The translations under genes were made by a program, and so were the position numbers. 38,393 bases of DNA from Bacteroidales bacterium (lineage in GTDB: Bacteria > Bacteroidota > Bacteroidia > Bacteroidales > UBA932), in the NCBI GenBank assembly GCA_017437755.1, contig JAFRXI010000053.1, forward strand, positions 1-38,393, in the 5' to 3' direction. The notes below the pieces were generated by a model. It searched no databases, was not told the DNA's origin, and worked only from the letters and a program-made list of their open reading frames with translations. Shown here piece after piece: positions 24,067 through 32,265 of the stretch (positions are counted from its first letter, which is position 1; each line of letters starts with the position of its first letter).

Positions 24067-24074
24067 CAAAGATA
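24067..24074 (-). promoter_or_regulatory. -7 box (TATCTTTG) of secA
   Basis: A perfect TAnnTTTG match placed 25 bases before the secA ATG, just downstream of the terminator of the previous gene. The -33 position falls in the T-rich tail of that terminator and shows only TTTT. The predicted leader is about 18-20 bases. Confidence 0.5.
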
Positions 24075-24091
24075 CTTATATTTGACAAAAT

Positions 24092-24125
24092 AAAAAAAGC
24101 GCCCGCACTCTGCGGACACTTTTTT
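24092..24125 (-). terminator. Intrinsic terminator between the small membrane protein gene and secA
   Basis: The RNA of the minus strand forms GUGUCCGCA-GAG-UGCGGGCGC, a 9-bp stem with two G-U pairs (24099-24119), followed by TTTTTTTATTTT and preceded by six A. On the plus strand the two wobble pairs become C-A mismatches, so it works mainly in the minus direction. Confidence 0.75.
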
Positions 24126-24149
24126 ATCAACAATGAACGGTTGATAACG

Positions 24150-24674
24150 CTAAAAATTTACCGTCAGGCCAAATCCGTGAGGGGCTCCGCCTACATTCAC
24201 ACATGCATACGGGGAGTGGTTGCGGCGGTTGAAATCGCGTTCGATCCAATTCAGGCGTGAATTCCCTATGATGAAAAGCGGGATTCCGGCATCAAGTACA
24301 ATACCTCCTGCAATCGCAGCGGCGTATCCGATGGGGACCAAAGAACTAATGGTGTAATAGTTTCCGTCGGGATAATCCTGCGAGTTGTATGACAAGGCAA
24401 GGCCCATAACGAGCGACGCTATTCCAACACCGAATGTGACACCTCCGGCAATCATCATGGACTTTCCTGCATTGCGCTGCCTGGTAGCTCCCTGATAGGT
24501 TTCATAGAAAACATCCTCCCCTATCAAATGGAAGATTTCCGCATCTGAAAGGCGGTTGCCTCCGTAATAGAAATCGCCGCGGCTGAATTCCAGCCTGGGT
24601 GAATACTCCTGTGCACGAAGGGTGAACAGAGGAGCCAGGAGCATCATAAGTAAAAGGAACAGTATCTTTTTCAT
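24150..24674 (-). CDS. Small secreted or inner-membrane protein of unknown function
   Basis: The 174-residue protein has a clear signal peptide (KKILFLLLMMLLAPLFTLRAQ), then a charged region with FYYGGNRLSDAEIFHLIGEDVFYETY. Two glycine/alanine-rich hydrophobic segments follow at about 74-93 and 113-136, separated by YNSQDYPDGNYYTI. The final ten residues have the alternating aromatic pattern of an outer-membrane strand and end in phenylalanine. I do not recognise a named family; similar proteins with two hydrophobic segments are frequent in Bacteroidales. It follows an outer-membrane barrel gene with a terminator between them and has its own terminator before secA. Confidence 0.7.
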   Translation of the reverse strand: MKKILFLLLMMLLAPLFTLRAQEYSPRLEFSRGDFYYGGNRLSDAEIFHLIGEDVFYETYQGATRQRNAGKSMMIAGGVTFGVGIASLVMGLALSYNSQDYPDGNYYTISSLVPIGYAAAIAGGIVLDAGIPLFIIGNSRLNWIERDFNRRNHSPYACVNVGGAPHGFGLTVNF

Positions 24675-24683
24675 GGCTAAAGC

Positions 24684-24708
24684 AAAAAAGGTCCGCGCAT
24701 GGCGGACC
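24684..24708 (-). terminator. Intrinsic terminator after the small barrel protein gene
   Basis: On the minus strand GGTCCGC-CATGC-GCGGACC, a 7-bp stem at 24690-24708, is followed by TTTTTT. It lies 21 bases after the stop of the barrel gene and ends only 9 bases before the next ATG (24674). Confidence 0.75.
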
Positions 24709-24729
24709 CTGTATTGTCAGACAATTCTC

Positions 24730-25293
24730 CTAGAACACGAAGGCGACGCCGGCGTGAATGAGGTTCTGATGAAGTTTGGCGTTGCTCTTGTCGAGGTCGA
24801 GGACACCCCAGTCATATCCGAAGTTGAACTGGATATGGCTGATGGTATATCCACCGACAATCCCCATGAGGAGATTGAAACGGCTCAAATCCTCGTTAAC
24901 CTCATACCTGTTGGTCTTTGAATTTAAAACCGGGTCGGTATAATTACTTGCAATACCGATTGACGCAGTGGGGCCGCCGCCGAAGAAAAGCCTGCCGGGA
25001 CCGAGGTCCATACCGTAGGTAACAAGTACCGGGATATTGACGGACATGTGATTGTACTTGCCAAGGGAGTTGCTGAAGAAAGTCATGCCGAAATATGCAC
25101 CGGGAGCGATACCTATGTCGCTGATGATGGGAATGTTATAGGAGGCACCGGCATAGAAACCGTTGTAAAGTTCAGAACTGCTGCCGTTGCCATGGGTCCA
25201 CTGTGAACCGAGCCAGCCAGCTCCAACCTGGAACTGTGCGAATGCGGAAATGCTCACTATGAGCGCTGCCGCGACTGTGATTAACTTTTTCAT
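24730..25293 (-). CDS. Small outer-membrane beta-barrel protein
   Basis: The 187-residue protein has a signal peptide (MKKLITVAAALIVSISAFAQ, cleavage after AFA or FAQ) and then alternating hydrophobic/aromatic strands rich in glycine, consistent with an eight-stranded barrel of the OMP_b-brl/PorT-like type. It ends in VAFVF, with the C-terminal phenylalanine used for recognition by the BAM complex. No enzyme motif is seen. It has its own good promoter and terminator, so it is a single-gene unit apart from read-through into the next gene. Function beyond an outer-membrane structural or adhesion role cannot be assigned. Confidence 0.8.
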   Translation of the reverse strand: MKKLITVAAALIVSISAFAQFQVGAGWLGSQWTHGNGSSSELYNGFYAGASYNIPIISDIGIAPGAYFGMTFFSNSLGKYNHMSVNIPVLVTYGMDLGPGRLFFGGGPTASIGIASNYTDPVLNSKTNRYEVNEDLSRFNLLMGIVGGYTISHIQFNFGYDWGVLDLDKSNAKLHQNLIHAGVAFVF

Positions 25294-25328
25294 ATCGTTA
25301 AAATAAAAATACAGTCATTAAATCCCGA

Positions 25329-25358
25329 CAAATATAAATATTTTTTTAAAAACTCAAA
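25329..25358 (-). promoter_or_regulatory. Promoter of the small barrel protein gene
   Basis: TTTG (25355-25358), 18 bases, then TATATTTG (25329-25336): both boxes match the Bacteroidota consensus exactly. The predicted start is near 25322, giving a leader of about 29 bases. It follows the last glycosyltransferase stop by 9 bases. Confidence 0.6.
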
Positions 25359-25367
25359 AAGGACTTA

Positions 25368-26264
25368 TCATTTATCATTAAGAAAGGCTGCCTTTCCAAG
25401 AGTCTCCGCCCTGGTGCGCCTGATCTCCCATGAAAGTCCAACGAGTTCCTTAAGATGCTTCCATGGAAGCATCGACCGGTATTTGAGCGACTTGACCAGG
25501 GCGAAAACAGGCACGTACAACATGGCGCCCAGCATGGAACGGTTTATGTCACAAAGCCTCACCAGTGAGGTCATGCGGAAGTTCCGGTAGATCACCTTCT
25601 CCTTGGGCTCAACCCGGAATTCCCGGTCGTGAACCGCCTTGGCGGACGGGACCACCACCACCTCGAACCCGTGATGACGTGCCCTGTCGCAATAATTGTC
25701 ATCCTCGCCATAATGCGGAAAAACAGGGGCGAACAAACCGGTTTCCATAAGGCATTCCCTGGTAATCAGCCAATGAGCGGCCATCACCCTGGGAACCACA
25801 TAGAAAGGCTGCAGCCGGCCGGATTCCATATCGGCTTTGAACGAAGGTGACGAAGGAATCACCCTGGAGCCGAACTGGCGGTCAGGGGCTGACAGTCCGG
25901 CCGTCATCTGCATGGGACTGAGGATACCGAACGAGCCCTGAAGGGAATGAGTGGAAACCAGGATATCCAGGGTATCCGGAAGTATCCAGGCATCCTGGTT
26001 CAGCAGATAGACATAATCGTAGCCCTTTTCCAGGGCATGCCTCATGCCTATGTTGTTGGCAGCGCCAAATCCCGTATTTTCCTTTGATTCAATTAGTTCC
26101 ACCTCAGGGAAAGCCGATGCTACATGCTCCGGCGTACCGTCGGTTGAAGCATTGTCAACAACAAAGGCGTCGCAGCGGAGGCTGGATTCGCGGAGGCTCT
26201 GAAGGCAGCGGTCGATCCACTGCATCCCGTTATGGGTAACAACTATGGCGAGCACCCTGTTCAT
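25368..26264 (-). CDS. Glycosyltransferase family 2 (rhamnosyltransferase-like)
   Basis: The 298-residue cytoplasmic or membrane-associated GT-A enzyme starts AIVVTHNGMQWIDRCLQSL, with nucleotide-sugar site VVDNASTDGTPEH, ENTGFGAANNIGM and the metal-binding region YLLNQDAWI near residue 94. The acceptor-side part contains HYGEDDNYCDRARH near 185, typical of the WbbL-like branch that adds deoxysugars. With gmd and fcl nearby, fucose is a possible donor sugar, but no residue proves it. Its start overlaps the previous glycosyltransferase by 4 bases (ATGA). It is the last gene of the glycan cassette. Confidence 0.9.
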   Translation of the reverse strand: MNRVLAIVVTHNGMQWIDRCLQSLRESSLRCDAFVVDNASTDGTPEHVASAFPEVELIESKENTGFGAANNIGMRHALEKGYDYVYLLNQDAWILPDTLDILVSTHSLQGSFGILSPMQMTAGLSAPDRQFGSRVIPSSPSFKADMESGRLQPFYVVPRVMAAHWLITRECLMETGLFAPVFPHYGEDDNYCDRARHHGFEVVVVPSAKAVHDREFRVEPKEKVIYRNFRMTSLVRLCDINRSMLGAMLYVPVFALVKSLKYRSMLPWKHLKELVGLSWEIRRTRAETLGKAAFLNDK

Positions 26265-27067
26265 CGGCCGAGCATTTTTTTAACAAGCGTCCTCAGCTGC
26301 CACAGAGGATACCTGGCGGCCTTTGAATACTGCCTTTCAAGACGCTTGTACTCAACACTTTCCCTTGGATCGAAAAAGTACTTTGAATAGAGTTCCCGGT
26401 GGTTCTCCCAGAGAAGGCGCCTGAGTTCCGACAGCTTTTCATCCGATACCGCGGCATTCCTGGAGCCGCGTCTTGTCCTGTACAGGAAACAGACTTCCGG
26501 CAGTTTGACAACCCTGACCGGAGCGACCTCCAGCAGGCTCAGCCAGAAATCCCAATCCTCATAGCCGTCTTTCATGGAAGGCCGGAACCCCGGGGTAAGG
26601 TCATAGTCGCGGCGACGGAAGAAGGCGCTCACATAGATGCAGTTCCGTCCCAGCATGGTTTCCATGGAGAATTCCGGAAGGTCCCAGCTGCGGGATGCGC
26701 CAAAGCGTCTTGCACCTGAATAAACCACGGTCACATCTCTTTCATTGTCAAGTATTTCCAAAGCCTTGGCCATATACTGCGGAAGTATCAGGTCATCGGC
26801 GTCAAGAGGGAGGATATACTCTCCGGAAGAGGCGGCGATGCCATCGTTGCGGGCGCTGGCCACCCCCCCGTTGCGGCGCCTCAGCAGGCGGAAGCGGGGA
26901 TCCCTTCCGCAGAAGCCCTCAGCAACCGATGCGCTTGAATCGGAAGACCCGTCGTCCACAACTATGCACTCCCAGTCCCCGAAAGTCTGGGCGAGGACGC
27001 TTTCAAGGGTCTCTCCAAGGTATTTCTCCATGTTGTAGCACGGAACTATGACACTGACTTTAGGCAT
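26261..27067 (-). CDS. Glycosyltransferase family 2
   Basis: The 268-residue GT-A enzyme starts VSVIVPCYNMEKYLGETLESV and has the UDP-sugar pocket IVVDDGSSDSS, NGGVASARNDG, and DxD-type metal site PLDADDLI near residue 92. The probable catalytic-base segment GYEDWDFWLSLL is near 165. These are the standard order and spacing of GT2 enzymes of capsule and O-antigen loci. Donor and acceptor are unknown. It follows the GT8-like gene by 3 bases and overlaps the next GT2 gene by 4. Confidence 0.92.
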   Translation of the reverse strand: MPKVSVIVPCYNMEKYLGETLESVLAQTFGDWECIVVDDGSSDSSASVAEGFCGRDPRFRLLRRRNGGVASARNDGIAASSGEYILPLDADDLILPQYMAKALEILDNERDVTVVYSGARRFGASRSWDLPEFSMETMLGRNCIYVSAFFRRRDYDLTPGFRPSMKDGYEDWDFWLSLLEVAPVRVVKLPEVCFLYRTRRGSRNAAVSDEKLSELRRLLWENHRELYSKYFFDPRESVEYKRLERQYSKAARYPLWQLRTLVKKMLGR

Positions 27068-27070
27068 AGG

Positions 27071-28054
27071 CTAAACTCTTCCAAACAGATGGTCCCTGAC
27101 TTTCAGCAGAAACTCCAGCATCGAAAACTTTCCCCTCCGGAAACCCTTCCTGAGGGCCCTGTACCGCCGGGTACGGAAGAAATACAGGTCTTCCCCGGCA
27201 AACAGCTGGGTAAGGCCGGCAAAGCCCTTGAACGGGTCGTCAACCACCTCTTCCAGGGCCGGGTCAAGGGTTCCGACGGATTTCAGCGACCCGAACACGG
27301 AAGGATCGTTGAGGCAATAGAGCCTCTTCTCCTCGCCGCTGGCTATCTTGGTGCACACATAATGCACCACAAGGGCATCTTTGAGGTATCTTACTCCGTT
27401 CTGTATCTGGCAGTTCCATATATCAGGCAGCAGATGGACGGGATGCCCGCAGGCAGCGTTGGACCTGGCCAGCGACGGCTGGTCCTGGGGAACTCCTTTC
27501 CGGAAACCGTCCAGGTAACTCCGATGCCACTCATTGAAGAATTCCTCGGCCTGGGGCGATTCCCTGACCAGCATCACTCCCCCGTTGAAATAATACTCCT
27601 CTGCCGACGGGTCAAACCCGATCTTCCGGCAAAGGGAAATGCTGGCATCGCGGTGCGGGTGGACTTCAAATGTGCAGTGAAGGTCGGCACAGGCGGCAAG
27701 AGGAGCGTCAAAACAGTCGATGGCTCCGAGCGGACCGGCGATGACGGTATCGGTATCGATATATAGGAAATCCCCCTTGACGATGCTCCGGAGGCTGGTT
27801 TTAAGCATCCGGGAACGCTTCATGGCAGAGAGTGAACCGTCCAGCAGGACAGGTATTATCTCGTTGAAAAGGTTCCGGAAAGCGGTGCCTTCCGCCCCCC
27901 TGTCGTCAAGCGAACGGAAAGTCAGTTCGTCTGTAACCAGCACTATCCTGGCTTCGGGGTTGTGCCTCCTTGCCGAAACGGCCGAGACGAAACACTGCTC
28001 CAGATACACATCGTCCGGAGTACTTACAAGCACATATACGATCTTGGTATTCAT
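27071..28054 (-). CDS. Glycosyltransferase, GT8-like
   Basis: The 327-residue protein begins MNTKIVYVLVSTPDDVYLEQ. A DxD metal site FLYIDTDTVI lies at 97-105, and an EEYYFNGGVMLVR segment near 174 matches the acceptor loop of GT8/glycogenin-like retaining enzymes. A C-terminal basic tail (FRTRRYRALRKGFRRGK) may bind membrane. ATG 28054 is chosen for its ATGA overlap with the flippase stop; the longer frame lies inside that gene. The DxD is certain; assignment to GT8 rather than another GT-A family is probable only. Confidence 0.82.
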   Translation of the reverse strand: MNTKIVYVLVSTPDDVYLEQCFVSAVSARRHNPEARIVLVTDELTFRSLDDRGAEGTAFRNLFNEIIPVLLDGSLSAMKRSRMLKTSLRSIVKGDFLYIDTDTVIAGPLGAIDCFDAPLAACADLHCTFEVHPHRDASISLCRKIGFDPSAEEYYFNGGVMLVRESPQAEEFFNEWHRSYLDGFRKGVPQDQPSLARSNAACGHPVHLLPDIWNCQIQNGVRYLKDALVVHYVCTKIASGEEKRLYCLNDPSVFGSLKSVGTLDPALEEVVDDPFKGFAGLTQLFAGEDLYFFRTRRYRALRKGFRRGKFSMLEFLLKVRDHLFGRV

Positions 28055-29583
28055 CGTCTTGCAAATGTACGCAATTTTTCCCGTACAAAAGCCTTTTCGC
28101 CCGGAGTAAGCGCCAGGAACCATGCCGACGCCGCCGCCACCGAGGTCTCAACTACCAGGAGGACCAGAAGACGCCCTATCGACGTATCCATCATTGCACA
28201 TACGGCATATGAAGCAGCAACTGTCGGAACGGCCACCATGACCATGGGAAGGACAGCCTTGCCGAGGTACATCCGCACGGGAAGCCCTGTGTCGCGGCTG
28301 ACCAGGGCAAGCATCAGCACGGCCTTCAGGAAGTATATCACAATGAAGAGCACGTACGGTACCCACGCTGGCGCGCCATGGACGAACATTATCCACGAAA
28401 GGGGGAAAACCAATATCACCAGGGCGCTTGTAAGAAGATAGTACCGGCGTATCTTTCCGTTTGCTAATTCAATGGTAATCAATGAATTGGGAGTAAAATC
28501 AACGAGGAAGCACAGCAGGGTCAGCTTGGTAAACAAGGGAGCCATGGGAGGTACCTTGTCAAGCCAGAGGTCCAGTATCAGGCCGGCCTCGAAAATGAAC
28601 GGCAGCGCCAGCACGAGCAGCACCATGAAGTAATATTTGGAGCCCTTGCAGACTATCTCATAGGAATAATCCCGGTTCCCGGATGCATACGACTTTGTGA
28701 TCTGCGGATTCAGCGCCACGGCGATGTTCACCGCAAACTGCTTTACCATCGACTCAACCTGCGCAGCCACTCCCCTGGCGGCGTTCATGCCCACCCCGAA
28801 GAATGCATTTACCAGAAGGTTGATCCCCTGGGTATTCACAAGCACGGTTCCCGAGCCAAGGAAATTCCACCCTGCGAAACCGCTCATCTCCCCCAGCAGT
28901 TCCCTGTCAAAAACCAGTCCTCCCCGGGATTCCGGGAAATGCCGCCTGGAATAGATGGCATAGATGAATCTCACCGCCACTGCTACGGCAAGCATCAGGA
29001 AAGCGTAAAGGACAAGGGAATCGCCCCTTCCAAGGCTCAGTGCAAGTGCTACGGAAAGCTTAAGGACCGCTTCCACCATGCTGATCCAGGCATAGGCCCC
29101 GAAATGCTCATGGGCGGTGATGGCGGCATTGTAAGGAACGCTCAGCAAATTTGCCATGAGTATCAGCATTGAACACTGCAGCACCACCCCGGCCGCTCCC
29201 ATCCGCCCTTCCGGTATGACCATCACCGAGTGGAGATACCAGCGGCCAACGGTCTCGGTAAGGATGAGGATAACCGCGCACAGTATCAACTGAAGGGTGA
29301 CGCTGGTGGAAAAGACCCTCCTGAGCCTCTCCCCGTCGCCCTTCCCAAGAGAAAACGTCATGTACCTTCCGATGGCGTTGGACAGGCTGGCGGTAACCAC
29401 CGTGAACATGGCCACCACGCCTCCCACTGCCCCGTAAACCCCAAAGTCGTCCACCCCGAGTTTCTGGAGGACGATCCTGGAGGTGAACAGCCCCACCACC
29501 ATCAGGACGAACATCCTGAAATACAGGAGGACCGTGTTCTTCGCGATCCTCCTGCTACTTTCAGATATGTTTCCTGCAGGCAT
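28051..29583 (-). CDS. Wzx-like polysaccharide flippase (MATE/MVF superfamily)
   Basis: The 510-residue integral membrane protein has about 12-14 hydrophobic segments spread along its length. It begins with the family pattern RIAKNTVLLYFRMFVLMVVG and then SRIVLQKLGVDDFGVYGAVGG, as in lipid-linked oligosaccharide exporters. It would move undecaprenyl-linked glycan across the inner membrane. ATG 29583 is chosen over a TTG at 29592. It is the first gene of the cassette and has its own promoter, whose -33 box overlaps the gdhA stop. No Wzy polymerase gene is adjacent. Confidence 0.92.
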   Translation of the reverse strand: MPAGNISESSRRIAKNTVLLYFRMFVLMVVGLFTSRIVLQKLGVDDFGVYGAVGGVVAMFTVVTASLSNAIGRYMTFSLGKGDGERLRRVFSTSVTLQLILCAVILILTETVGRWYLHSVMVIPEGRMGAAGVVLQCSMLILMANLLSVPYNAAITAHEHFGAYAWISMVEAVLKLSVALALSLGRGDSLVLYAFLMLAVAVAVRFIYAIYSRRHFPESRGGLVFDRELLGEMSGFAGWNFLGSGTVLVNTQGINLLVNAFFGVGMNAARGVAAQVESMVKQFAVNIAVALNPQITKSYASGNRDYSYEIVCKGSKYYFMVLLVLALPFIFEAGLILDLWLDKVPPMAPLFTKLTLLCFLVDFTPNSLITIELANGKIRRYYLLTSALVILVFPLSWIMFVHGAPAWVPYVLFIVIYFLKAVLMLALVSRDTGLPVRMYLGKAVLPMVMVAVPTVAASYAVCAMMDTSIGRLLVLLVVETSVAAASAWFLALTPGEKAFVREKLRTFARR

Positions 29584-29589
29584 TACCTG

Positions 29590-29621
29590 CAAATATAGGA
29601 CATTTTGGTATGATAACCAAC
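29590..29621 (-). promoter_or_regulatory. Promoter of the glycan cassette, predicted leaderless
   Basis: GTTG (29618-29621), 20 bases, then TATATTTG (29590-29597). The -7 box ends 6 bases before the ATG at 29583, the same spacing as at holA, so the transcript should begin at or next to the start codon. Confidence 0.55.
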
Positions 29622-30976
29622 TAAACGAGCCCCTGGGCCATCATGGCATCGGCGACCTTCATGAAGCCCGCTATGTTGGCGCCCTTCACATAGTTGACGT
29701 ATCCGTCCTCTTCCGTACCGTACTTGACGCACGCAGCGTGGATGTCGGACATTATCCCGCGGAGCTTGGCGTCCACCTCCTCGGCAGTCCACTTGATACG
29801 CATGCTGTTCTGGCTCATCTCGAGCCCTGAAGTTGCCACGCCGCCGGCGTTGGAAGCCTTTCCGGGCGAATAGAGTATCTTTGCTTTCTGGAATACTTCG
29901 ATTGCACCGGGCTCGGAAGGCATGTTGGCACCCTCAGCTACCATCATCACCCCGTTAGCGACCAAGGCTTCGGCATCTGAACGGGAAATCTCGTTCTGCG
30001 TGGCGCACGGAAGGGCTATGTCGCACTTGATGCCCCAAGGCCTCATGTCGGGGAAATACTGCGCCGACGGATACTTGGTCACATATTCGCGGATTCGGCC
30101 ACGATATACGTTCTTGAGGGTCTTGACGTATGCAAGTTTTTCAAAGTCAATTCCTTCCGGATCGTATATAAAGCCATTGGAGTCGGAGAGGGTGAGTACC
30201 TTGGCCCCGAGTTGGAGGGCCTTCTCACATGCAAACTGGGCAACGTTTCCGGAACCGGAAATGTCCACCGTCTTGCCTTCAAAGGAATCGCCCTTTGTTG
30301 CAAGCATGGCCGATGCAAAATAGCAAAGGCCGTAGCCGGTGGCCTCGGGACGAAGGATGCTGCCGCCCCATGCGAGCCCCTTGCCGGTGAGGACTCCGGT
30401 GAATTCGTTGCGGAGACGCTTGTACTGTCCGAACATGTATCCGATCTCGCGGCCGCCCACGCCGATATCCCCGGCAGGGACGTCGGTATCGGCGCCCACA
30501 TGCTTCTGGAGTTCCGTCATGAAACTCTGGCAGAACTTCATCACCTCGGAATCAGACTTTCCCTTGGGGTCGAAATCGGAACCGCCCTTGGCACCGCCCA
30601 TCGGAAGGGTGGTGAGGCTGTTCTTGAAGGTCTGTTCAAAAGCAAGGAATTTAAGGATGGAAAGGTTCACGGAAGGATGGAAGCGGATACCGCCCTTGTA
30701 AGGGCCTATCGCGCTGTTCATCTGGATACGGAACCCCCTGTTGATACGGACGTTTCCGTCGTCGTCGAGCCAGGGAACGCGGAAAATGATAACTCGTTCA
30801 GGCTCAGCAATCCTTTCAAGGATTTTCTGGTCAATGAGGTCGGGATGCTCTACGATGTAGGGGGCAAGGCTCGTAACAACTTCCCTTACCGCCTGGTGGA
30901 ACTCCACCTCGCCCGGATTCCTGGCCTCTATGGAAGCCATGAACTCCTTCACGTAATTCTCTGCTGGATTGAACAT
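29621..30976 (-). CDS. gdhA: Glutamate dehydrogenase, NADP-type hexameric
   Basis: The 451-residue enzyme makes glutamate from 2-oxoglutarate and ammonia, a main nitrogen-assimilation route in Bacteroidales. The substrate site PMGGAKGGSDFDPKGKSD lies near residues 125-142. The Rossmann motif SGSGNVAQFA is near 240, followed by SDSNG as in NADP-preferring forms. The length is that of small hexameric GDHs. It has a perfect -7 box upstream and sits between the fucose/outer-membrane operon and the glycan cassette, with which it has no obvious functional link. Confidence 0.97.
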   Translation of the reverse strand: MFNPAENYVKEFMASIEARNPGEVEFHQAVREVVTSLAPYIVEHPDLIDQKILERIAEPERVIIFRVPWLDDDGNVRINRGFRIQMNSAIGPYKGGIRFHPSVNLSILKFLAFEQTFKNSLTTLPMGGAKGGSDFDPKGKSDSEVMKFCQSFMTELQKHVGADTDVPAGDIGVGGREIGYMFGQYKRLRNEFTGVLTGKGLAWGGSILRPEATGYGLCYFASAMLATKGDSFEGKTVDISGSGNVAQFACEKALQLGAKVLTLSDSNGFIYDPEGIDFEKLAYVKTLKNVYRGRIREYVTKYPSAQYFPDMRPWGIKCDIALPCATQNEISRSDAEALVANGVMMVAEGANMPSEPGAIEVFQKAKILYSPGKASNAGGVATSGLEMSQNSMRIKWTAEEVDAKLRGIMSDIHAACVKYGTEEDGYVNYVKGANIAGFMKVADAMMAQGLV

Positions 30977-31008
30977 AATACTGTAACTTAAAGGTAAAAC
31001 ACTGCTCC

Positions 31009-31016
31009 CAAAGTTA
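31009..31016 (-). promoter_or_regulatory. -7 box (TAACTTTG) of gdhA
   Basis: A perfect TAnnTTTG match 32 bases before the gdhA ATG (30976), immediately after the metallophosphoesterase stop. No clear TTTG is found at -33, where the bases belong to the end of the upstream gene. The predicted leader is about 26 bases. Confidence 0.5.
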
Positions 31017-31026
31017 TATAAAAATT

Positions 31027-32265
31027 TTAATAATGCTGCATTTTTTTTCGTTTTATTGCATCGTAGGCTGGAAAAGGTACTATCACCGGAGATGTCTTAA
31101 CCTTCATTGAAGGGTCAGAATAATTGATTTCCAGTTCCTTACCATCAGATGCCAGAAGAGCCTTCAATAATCCGGGGTTATCGGAGAAATCGCATGTCCA
31201 GACATGCGGGGAAGGCCTCATAAGCATGGGGATATACGAAGGATGGCGGGAGCGGCGTTTTCCCGGAAGGGTATTGTTGTAGGAGTGCATCACATACTCC
31301 TCGGGGGCGGGTTCCGGGCTCCTTTCCAGCACGGTCCATCCCCGTGCGCCGGGAATCCTGACCTTCATCACCCCGTCGGCCGAACCGCCGAAAAGGTTCA
31401 CCACGAGCCTGGTGGAATCCATCCGCCAAGCCGTCGCCTGGCTCTCCGGCGACCTACCTATCACCTTGTACCGGAGCGAATAGCCTCCCTTTCTGAAATC
31501 GGCCAGGTAATAGCCCCTGGGTGCCCCGCAGTTCATTGTGGCCAGGGGAATCCCGTGGTAGTCCTTCTCGCCCCTCCACCATGAGCCGCATGCCGCTCCG
31601 GCAAGGACCTCCTCCACGCGGAGTCCTCCCGGAAGGACCATGGTATGCCGGGCCGCTGTATGGGTGTGACCGCACATCAGCAGGAGCTTGGGATGGACTG
31701 AAAGGATGCTCTCCAGCGAGTCCTTTGCGTGGAACTCGTTGAATGGGATGTGCACTGATATCACCACCAGGGTTTTCTGCGGGGTGCTTTCAAGGACATT
31801 CCTGAGCCAGGCTTTCTGGTCGTCCCGGAACCCGCCCTCGTAGTCATTGCTGCCTTTCCTGACATCATCCATCATCACAAAGCGGACGCCCCTAAGCATG
31901 AATGTGGTATCGGGGGCACCTATGATGCGGGAATAGCTTGCCATGTCACGTGGCCTGCCCTTTTTCCTGCCGTACATGTCACGGTCGTGGTTGCCGGGAA
32001 CGCATGTCCACGGGCAGCGGAGAGAATCCAGTATCTTCCTTGTGGGGACCAGCAGGCGGACGTCGTCATTGACAAGGTCGCCGAGGAAAACGGCAAGGGA
32101 CAGGTCCCTCCTGGCACCGATCTCCCGGTACACCGACCTTCTGGCGTAACCCAGTTCTTCTTCGTTATCTACCTGGGGATCACCCACAAAGGCGACCCTC
32201 AACCCTCTCCCCCAAGAAGCCAGGGAGACAATGCCCAGCAGCAGGGCTAAACAGAACCTTTTCAT
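31027..32265 (-). CDS. Secreted calcineurin-like metallophosphoesterase with C-terminal beta domain
   Basis: The 412-residue protein has a short signal peptide (KRFCLALLLGIVSLASWG). Metallophosphoesterase ligands are in order: FVGDPQVD, FLGDLVND, PGNHDRD, SVHIPFNE and CGHTHTAARH. A C-terminal domain of about 150 residues begins near NCGAPRGYYLADF and is typical of Bacteroidota periplasmic phosphoesterases (Metallophos_C type). The substrate is unknown. The start overlaps the outer-membrane protein stop by 4 bases (ATGA), making it the last gene of the capD-gmd-fcl operon. Confidence 0.9.
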   Translation of the reverse strand: MKRFCLALLLGIVSLASWGRGLRVAFVGDPQVDNEEELGYARRSVYREIGARRDLSLAVFLGDLVNDDVRLLVPTRKILDSLRCPWTCVPGNHDRDMYGRKKGRPRDMASYSRIIGAPDTTFMLRGVRFVMMDDVRKGSNDYEGGFRDDQKAWLRNVLESTPQKTLVVISVHIPFNEFHAKDSLESILSVHPKLLLMCGHTHTAARHTMVLPGGLRVEEVLAGAACGSWWRGEKDYHGIPLATMNCGAPRGYYLADFRKGGYSLRYKVIGRSPESQATAWRMDSTRLVVNLFGGSADGVMKVRIPGARGWTVLERSPEPAPEEYVMHSYNNTLPGKRRSRHPSYIPMLMRPSPHVWTCDFSDNPGLLKALLASDGKELEINYSDPSMKVKTSPVIVPFPAYDAIKRKKMQHY

